From an uncultured Treponema sp. (GTDB taxonomy: Bacteria > Spirochaetota > Spirochaetia > Treponematales > Treponemataceae), in contig CALBGU010000262.1 of NCBI GenBank assembly GCA_937893155.1, positions 1 through 10,897 on the forward strand: a DNA stretch of 10,897 nt. The letters run 5' to 3'. The translations under genes and the position numbers were made by a program. Positions 1 to 5,600 of this stretch are shown here, piece by piece. The first letter of the stretch is position 1; each line of letters opens with the position of its first letter. The notes beneath the pieces were generated by a model. That model was not told the origin of the DNA. It made no database searches and saw only the letters and a list, made by a program, of their open reading frames with translations.

Positions 1-37
1 ATGCGTTTTGAAAAATCAGACCGCAATTGAACTGAAC

Positions 38-1042
38 TTATATTCTCTGTCCTCCAGCAACGCGCAATCCACGACGATTACCTTTAGGCGGGATCACCAA
101 ATTCAAGAACACCGAGAGGATTTTCTCCACGTCAGCCTTTGCTTCTTTTGCGCCCTTGAAAGTATACGCCGCGTTTGGAATCGCCACCGCTGTTATCGCG
201 CTTGTCAGTCCCAGTCCGTGAGACTCCGCGAGTTCGCCCGCCGCGCTCGGATTGGAAAGCGTCCAATCAGCCGCTTCTTTGTACATCGCCAAGAACGAGC
301 GCACCGCCTCTGGATTTGCTTCGGCGAATTCTTTTCGCACCACAATCACGGTCATCGGGAACACGCCGTCCGTGCCGCTGGCAAGGGCAAACGCGCTCTG
401 AATGTCCACCGCGCGCACGATGTCTTTGTCTTTCATTGCGGCAACCGTGGCAAACGGCTCGGGGACAACCGCATATTCGATTTTTCCCGCGATGAGAGCA
501 GGTGCAATCTGCGCATTCGGGATAGAAAAATCCAATTCGGCTTCCACATTGTTCGCCGAAAGCAAATAGCGCATCATATAATCGGGGGTTGCGCCCTGCC
601 CCGCCACGCTCACTTTTTTTCCTGCAATGTCGGCAATCGAATGAACGTTTTTGTCCTTGGTCACAAGGCTCATCATTCCGTTTCCCGCCACCGCCGCCAT
701 TAAAATCGCGCCGTTATTCGCGTTGTAGACCTTCGCCGCCACGTTCGGAGGCAAAAAACCGATGTCGATTTCGCCGTTAATCAGTTTGGGCAGCAGCAGA
801 TTCGCGCCCGCAAACACCTCGTACGACACCGCCGTGTTTTCCGCGTCGTTTTCCATTCGGTACGCCATGGGAATGCCCGACGGACCCGACAAAACGCCCA
901 CCCGCGCCGTTACGCCTTCGGTTTTCTCCGCCGAATCCGCTGTTTCTGCGTCCACCACATCGCTTGGGCGTGAAAACGCGAACGCCTGCACTGACAGCGA
1001 CACCAAAAAAGCCGCCGTCACCATTTTTGCAACAAGTTTCAT
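38..1042 (-). CDS. NitT/TauT-type ABC transporter substrate-binding protein (NMT1/THI5-like)
   Basis: This is a predicted exported solute-binding protein of 334 residues. The N-terminus has a lysine-containing start, a hydrophobic core and an A-F-A site near residue 22, which fits signal peptidase I cleavage. The mature part reads as the NMT1/SsuA-like fold: GPSGIPM (53-59), GEIDIGFLPPNVA in the first lobe (90-102), GQGATPDY at the ligand-binding hinge (148-155) and VPEPFAT (193-199). Family members deliver nitrate, sulfonates, thiamine precursors or similar small molecules to an ABC permease and ATPase; the substrate cannot be read here. No permease or ATPase is in the window, so partners would lie to the left, downstream of this gene. 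The start is supported by AGGAG on the minus strand (1053-1049), 6 bases before the ATG. The last 25 or so residues are basic and lack the usual ending of the family (see findings). Confidence 0.88.
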   Translation of the reverse strand: MKLVAKMVTAAFLVSLSVQAFAFSRPSDVVDAETADSAEKTEGVTARVGVLSGPSGIPMAYRMENDAENTAVSYEVFAGANLLLPKLINGEIDIGFLPPNVAAKVYNANNGAILMAAVAGNGMMSLVTKDKNVHSIADIAGKKVSVAGQGATPDYMMRYLLSANNVEAELDFSIPNAQIAPALIAGKIEYAVVPEPFATVAAMKDKDIVRAVDIQSAFALASGTDGVFPMTVIVVRKEFAEANPEAVRSFLAMYKEAADWTLSNPSAAGELAESHGLGLTSAITAVAIPNAAYTFKGAKEAKADVEKILSVFLNLVIPPKGNRRGLRVAGGQRI

Positions 1043-1207
1043 TTGTTTCTCCTACAAAATTTTTTCGTTTTTATCATTGCGCAAAAAAATGTTTTCGTCT
1101 ATAGCGCCCTCTGCCTTTTAAGTGCGCCGAACGTGATACAAAATCTCTTTTTCGCGCAGGTGTAAAAAAGGGGGTTAATTGTTTTTTTTTGCGCACGTCT
1201 GCTGAAA

Positions 1208-1227
1208 CAAGGGGCTTAAGCCCCTTG
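1208..1227. repeat. Perfect 20-bp palindrome
   Basis: CAAGGGGCTTAAGCCCCTTG reads the same on both strands and could form an 8-bp stem with a TTAA loop. No T-run follows it on either strand, so it is not a complete intrinsic terminator. Its outer seven bases (CAAGGGG/CCCCTTG) are identical to the stem of the real terminator at 2434-2453. It could be a terminator remnant, a protein-binding site or a dispersed palindrome. The role is not known. Confidence 0.6.
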
Positions 1228-1243
1228 CCACATCGGGAGGCGT

Positions 1244-1572
1244 TTTTTGCAAAAAAAGGCACAAAAAAACAGAATTTTGAGCGCATTTTAAGCCGAAAAA
1301 GCAAAATCGAGGCGATTTTGAGCGGTTTTTACACGGGAAAAGAGAGAAAAAACATTTTTTCTGATGTTTATAGAATCATAAATGCAAAAACAAAGGCTTA
1401 ATCTGCGTTTTATGAAACAATAAAGGTCGACTAAATATTTAGTCTGCATTTTATGGTATCATAAATGCCGAAAAAACATTTTTTTTGCGTTTTATGCAAT
1501 CATAATTGTTAAAAAAACGTTTGGGCTGGCTTTTATGCACTGTGTAATTCTGCCACGAAAACACGCCTTGCG
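1244..1572. repeat. Degenerate 41-bp tandem repeat array, about eight units
   Basis: Units begin at 1244, 1285, 1326, 1367, 1409, 1450, 1491 and 1532. The spacing is 41 bases, with one step of 42. The best-conserved units (1367, 1409, 1450, 1491) start with TTTAT followed by six bases and ATAAA or ATAAT. An A-rich run, a T-rich run and an ending like CTGCGT or TTGCGT follow. Units at 1326 and 1450 share GAAAAAACATTTTTT in register, and 1275 and 1316 share TTTTGAGCG exactly 41 bases apart. The first three units and the last one are the most diverged. No convincing gene covers the array. It ends two bases before the REP-like element and 156 bases before the next gene. A spacing of 41 bases is about four helical turns, so the palindromic cores would face the same side of the DNA. 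The role is unknown. Confidence 0.75.
1429..1444. promoter_or_regulatory. Perfect 16-bp palindrome inside the array
   Basis: GACTAAATATTTAGTC is an exact inverted repeat with no spacer, in the unit that begins at 1409. It replaces the A-run/T-run section found in neighbouring units. Its size and AT-rich centre suit a dimeric DNA-binding protein, but no regulator gene is nearby. The operator role is inference. Confidence 0.4.
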
Positions 1573-1573
1573 T

Positions 1574-1635
1574 GAGATGCTGAAACGAGTTCAGCATGAC
1601 ACCTTTTTGTCATTCCGAACTCGTTTCGGAATCTC
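1574..1635. repeat. REP-like nested inverted repeat (double hairpin)
   Basis: Two 28-base arms (1574-1601 and 1608-1635) are inverted copies of each other with four differences, separated by CCTTTT. Each arm is itself a hairpin: ATGCTGAA/TTCAGCAT around ACGAG (1577-1597) and ATTCCGAA/TTCGGAAT around CTCGT (1612-1632). The four differences between arms are paired changes that keep both stems intact. The outer ends read GAGAT...ATGACA and TGTCAT...ATCTC. This GAGAT/TGACA style of intergenic palindrome resembles dispersed REP/BIME-type elements in many bacterial genomes. That class assignment comes from general knowledge and was not searched. Confidence 0.75.
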
Positions 1636-1663
1636 TTTCTGTAAACATTTTTTCTCATACACA

Positions 1664-1692
1664 TTGCGGAAAATTCAAAATTTAGGTAAGAT
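1664..1692 (+). promoter_or_regulatory. Possible sigma70-type promoter for the 1729 gene
   Basis: TTGCGG (1664-1669) and TAAGAT (1687-1692) are 17 bases apart, which would start a transcript near 1699 and give a leader of about 30 bases. The stretch is AT-rich, and TATATA at 1692-1697 is a competing -10. The match to consensus is only moderate. Confidence 0.4.
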
Positions 1693-1728
1693 ATATACAA
1701 ATTTATTCATCAGATAAGGAGTTTATCA

Positions 1729-2415
1729 ATGAAAATGGTGAAGATTTCAGGCAATTTGACAATCGGTAATCAGTGTTCGCTGTTTAAGACGGTGGAACAG
1801 TTTTGCGACGGCTATGATTTTTGCGAGAACGCGCAGTTCAAATCGTATTTTACCGACCTTTTTGCGAAAAACGAGGCGGTAATTCTCGCCAGCAATCGAC
1901 AGGCGGCGGCAAACAGCTTAGACGAGGCGGACACGGCGCGCGATACGGCAATCAGCAAGTTTTTTGCGGTGATTGAAGGAAGCGCGGCGCAGGTGGACAG
2001 CGCGGAAGCGGCGGCAGGAGAAGCGGCGCTGAAAGTGGCAAACGGGTACGGGCGCAAAATTATGAATTTGAGTTTTAACGAGGAGACGACGAAAATCGAA
2101 AGTCTTTTAAAGGATTTTTCTGCGGCGGAGAATGCGGCGGTTCTCAAAAAAGTGCACGGCGGCGAGGCGGCGAAAGAGCGGCTCAAGAAGGCGCAAGACG
2201 AATTCGTGCGGCTGTATGCCACGAAATCGGCGGCGGCGAGCGAAAGCGCGGACGATAAAAATGCGACGGCTCTCAAGCGCGACCTTCGTTCTTTTTATAA
2301 TGAAACGATTGTGCCGTATCTACAGGCGCTGTGTGTGCTGGAAAGCGAGAAATACGCGCCGTTCGCAAAGAAACTCGATGCGGAAGTAGCGAAAATGAAC
2401 GCGACGGCGAAATAA
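1729..2415 (+). CDS. Helix-rich cytosolic protein of unknown function (possibly DUF6261-like)
   Basis: The 228-residue product is rich in Ala, Lys and Glu, with no signal peptide and no membrane segment, and looks almost entirely alpha-helical with coiled-coil tendencies. The central LDEADTARDTAISKFFAVIEG section (about 64-84) and the late FYNETIVPYLQAL section resemble, from memory, the uncharacterised DUF6261 family; this could be wrong. No catalytic motif is visible. AAGGAG (1716-1721) lies 7 bases before the first ATG, so that start is favoured over the in-frame ATG at 1735. The gene stands alone: upstream are the REP-like element and the 41-bp array, and a strong terminator follows within 20 bases of the stop. 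Threonine codons are mostly ACG, as in the first part of the A2M gene, so it looks native to this region. Function unknown. Confidence 0.85.
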   Translation: MKMVKISGNLTIGNQCSLFKTVEQFCDGYDFCENAQFKSYFTDLFAKNEAVILASNRQAAANSLDEADTARDTAISKFFAVIEGSAAQVDSAEAAAGEAALKVANGYGRKIMNLSFNEETTKIESLLKDFSAAENAAVLKKVHGGEAAKERLKKAQDEFVRLYATKSAAASESADDKNATALKRDLRSFYNETIVPYLQALCVLESEKYAPFAKKLDAEVAKMNATAK

Positions 2416-2433
2416 ACGAACCGTAACGGCACG

Positions 2434-2462
2434 CAAGGGGATTTTTCCCCTTGTTTTTTTTT
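2434..2462 (+). terminator. Rho-independent terminator after the 1729 gene
   Basis: CAAGGGG (2434-2440) pairs with CCCCTTG (2447-2453) around the loop ATTTTT, and nine T residues follow directly. The hairpin begins 18 bases after the TAA stop. It separates the 1729 gene from the promoter of the A2M operon. Confidence 0.92.
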
Positions 2463-2521
2463 GGCGGGAGAAAAAAAACGGCGGAAAACGGCGATATTCG
2501 GCGCAGAGAGAGAAACATACC

Positions 2522-2549
2522 TTGAAAAAAAAAATCACTCATATATAAT
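2522..2549 (+). promoter_or_regulatory. Strong sigma70-type promoter of the A2M-PBP1C operon
   Basis: TTGAAA (2522-2527) and a perfect TATAAT (2544-2549) are separated by 16 bases filled mostly with A and T. Transcription would start near 2556 and give a leader of about 85 bases before the ATG at 2641. The promoter sits downstream of the terminator at 2434, so the operon has its own start. Confidence 0.75.
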
Positions 2550-2561
2550 AAACCTGTTCGG

Positions 2562-2573
2562 AAACTATAGTTT
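2562..2573. promoter_or_regulatory. 12-bp palindrome just after the predicted start site
   Basis: AAACTATAGTTT is a perfect palindrome at about +7 to +18 of the predicted A2M operon transcript. This is a usual place for a repressor operator, but a short AT-rich palindrome can arise by chance. Only the position supports a role. Confidence 0.3.
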
Positions 2574-2630
2574 TTTATGTAGCAAGGGCTGTTGTTTTCT
2601 TGCAGAAAAAGAAGCGCGCGTAAGGCGAAT

Positions 2631-2636
2631 GAGGAA
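2631..2636 (+). promoter_or_regulatory. Ribosome binding site that decides the A2M start
   Basis: GAGGAA lies upstream of the ATG at 2641, with six bases between GAGG and the start codon. The alternative in-frame ATG at 2629 has only AAGG three bases away, and it would put extra basic residues ahead of the lipoprotein signal. The start at 2641 gives a compact signal peptide with the lipid cysteine at residue 20. Confidence 0.65.
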
Positions 2637-2640
2637 ACGT

Positions 2641-5600
2641 ATGAAAAAGATGTGGGCGATTGTTTTCGCGGTGGTTTTAGCAATGAGTTTGGTTTCGTGC
2701 GGCAAAAAGGTGCGCGTGATGAAGAACACGGCGGAAGCGGAGGCGTTTATCTCGGAGATTTCGCCCACGATGATTCCGCGTTCGGCAGGGATTTTGGTGA
2801 GTTTTACGCGCGATATTTCTGGCTCGGCAGAAAAAGCCTTGAAAATCGACGGCGCAAAGGGAACGTGGGAGCAACTCGATGCGCGCACGGTGCGGTTTAC
2901 TCCCGATGTGCCGTATAAATCGAGCGCAGAAATGTGCGTGGCGATAGATTTGAAAAAGCTCTTTGATTTAAGCGAAAATCTCAATTATTATCATCAATTC
3001 ATTGCCGAAAAAGCCGATTTTTCTCTTGATTTGGACGGTTTCGAGATTATCGACGGCGACGATGAGTTTACGCTTTCGGGCACGCTCCGCACGGACATTC
3101 CCGAAACGCTCGAAACGGCAAAGAAACTGCTTTCGGCAAATTACAACGAAAAACTGTTGATAACGTGGGACGAAATTGAAAAGACGAACAGCCGCTTTTT
3201 CACGATTTCAGGCATTAAGCAAGGCTCAAGCGACCGCACGCTCCGCCTTTTGCTCGACGGAAAAGCCATCGGAGCGGACAAAACAATGCGCAAAAAGTAC
3301 ACGATAGCCAAAAAAGAAGCCTTCGAGGTTATTGACGTAAACCGCAAAAACGACAATACGATTTTGGTGAGCTTTTCCAGCCGCCTGCAAGAGAATCAAG
3401 ACCTTGACGACGTGGTGATTGCGCACGCGGCAAACGGGTTTAACGCAAAAATCGACGCAAACATCAACAAGAACATTCTCACGTTCTACACGGACGGCTC
3501 TTGGCAGAATGTTGCTGTGCTCAAAGTGCAGGATACGCTGTTGAACGAGAGCAATGAATACTTGGCTTCAATGGTGGACATCATTTCGGGCATCGAGTGG
3601 GAAAAGCCTGAAATCAGATTTATGAATGACGGCGTGATTATTCCGACAAGCCGCGACACTTACTTAACGGTCGGAACGAAAAACGTGAACGCGCTTTTGA
3701 TTCAGGCGTATGCGATTTATAATCACACGATGTCGCAGTTTTTGCAGGTGAATGAGCTTGACGGCGCAAAGGAATTGTACCGCGTGGGCGAACCTGTGTG
3801 GGAGAAAAAGGTCGCGCTGGATTGGAAAGACGATTACGCGAACCAGTTTGTGCCGCGCTCGCTTGATTTGTCGGAACTCGTGAAAAAATATCCGCAGGGA
3901 ATGTTCCAGATTCGCGTTACCTTCCGCAAAGAAGACATCAAATATGTCTGCCGCGATAATCACCGCGATTTTTCGCATTTGCCTTTCCCCGAAAACACGA
4001 TTGGCGAGGAAGAAGGCGACGGGGAGTCGAGCTGGTGGGATTATTACAATGATATGGATTATGAAGACCGCCGCACGTTCTGGTATTACGATGACGACCC
4101 GTGCCACCCCGCATATTATATGCCGCGCTACAATTCGAATTGCTTAATCAAGCGCAATGTGTTGGTATCCGACCTCGGCATTATGGCAAAATCAGAGACC
4201 GTGCAAGGCGAAGAGGTGCTGCATATTACGGTGGCGGATTTGAAGAGCACGCGCGCGGTAGCGAATGCTGACGTGGAAGTGCTGTCGTTTGTCGGCTCAA
4301 AGATTGCAAGCGGCAAAACAGACAAGGACGGCTTTTTTACGGCAAAGACAAACGGCAAGGCGTATCTTGTTACGGCGAAACTGAACAATCAAGCCTCCTA
4401 TTTGCGTTTGTCGGCGGCGAACACGTTGAGTGTTGACCATTTTGAAATCGGCGGCGAAAGAGCTAAAGACGGTGTAAAGGGCGCAATTTACGGAGAGCGC
4501 GGCGTGTGGCGACCAGGCGACAAAATGTATTTAACGTTCGTTTTGCAAGACGAGAAAAAGACGCTGCCCGAAAATATCCCAGTCTTATTCGAGCTTATCG
4601 ACCCGCTCGGGCGAAGCACTATGCAGAAAACGCTCACGAGCGGCGTGAACGGCTTTTATGCAATCGAAGCAAAGACGGAAAGCGACAGCACAACGGGATT
4701 ATGGCAAGCGAAAATCAAGGTTGGCGGCAACGAATGGACAAAATCGCTCCGTGTAGAAAGCGTTGTGCCGAACCGATTATCGATTAGCCTTAGCGCAGAC
4801 AGCAAAATCCTTGACACAGGCAGAAATTATTTTACGCTCAAAGGTGCGTGGCTTCACGGTGCGCCGACTCCGCACTACAAAGCTGATGTGTCGATTTCGT
4901 TCTCTCCGTCGCGTACGGCTTTTGACGGCTACAGCGAATACACGTTCACGAACCCGATGAACTCATACAGCTCAAGTCGAGAAACGATTTGGGAGGGCGA
5001 ACTCGACGAAAACTCAACAGCAGAGTTCTCCGAGCGGCTTGAAAACGAAGACGACGCGCCAGGAATGATGAAAGCGAATATGATTAGCCGCATTTTTGAG
5101 CCGTCGGGGGCATTTTCAACGCAAAGCACGCAATTTGACTTTTCGCCCTATTCTCGATACGTCGGCTTGAAGTTGCCAAAAGGCGACGCGGCGCGCGGAA
5201 TGCTTTTGACCGACACAGACCACACCTGCGATGTTGCACTTTTGACACAAGACGGCGAGAAATGCGAAAGAGGCGAGCTTCGCTATAGCATATACAAACT
5301 CGAATGGAAATGGTGGTGGGAAAAAGACGCGCTCACAAACTCTTCTTTTGTGTCAAGCGAATCATCAGCATTGATTGATTCAGGAGAGTTCTCGGTCAAA
5401 GACGGAAAAGGCTCATTTACCCTCCGCGTGAACTATCCAGACTGGGGACGCTATCTTGTTGTTGTGGAAGACCCGAACGGGCACAGCGCAGGCAAAATCG
5501 TCTACATCGATTGGCCAGGCTGGGCAGGCAGAGCGCAAGAGGGCGGCAGTGGAAGCGCACAAAGCGTTACGCTCATCTGCGATAAAAAGCAATACAGCGT

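Noticed and set aside
8..703. Long plus-strand open frame opposite the binding-protein gene
   Set aside because: It is the antisense shadow of a well-recognised protein and is rich in Arg and His as expected for such a shadow.
1074..1401. Open frames on both strands in the left intergenic region
   Set aside because: They translate A-runs and T-runs into Lys and Phe stretches, have no ribosome sites and overlap the repeat array.
1244..1572. CRISPR array
   Set aside because: Repeats are diverged, the conserved core is only 16-20 bases, the remainder of each unit is also partly conserved, and no cas genes are in view.
2582..2603. Hairpin GCAAG/CTTGC in the A2M leader as a riboswitch
   Set aside because: It has a five-base stem with a 12-base loop and no recognisable aptamer, so it is too weak to report as a feature.
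2461..2640. Extension of the A2M gene upstream to the TTG at 2461
   Set aside because: The added part lies across the end of the terminator and the promoter, would hide the lipoprotein signal behind 60 residues, and has no ribosome site.
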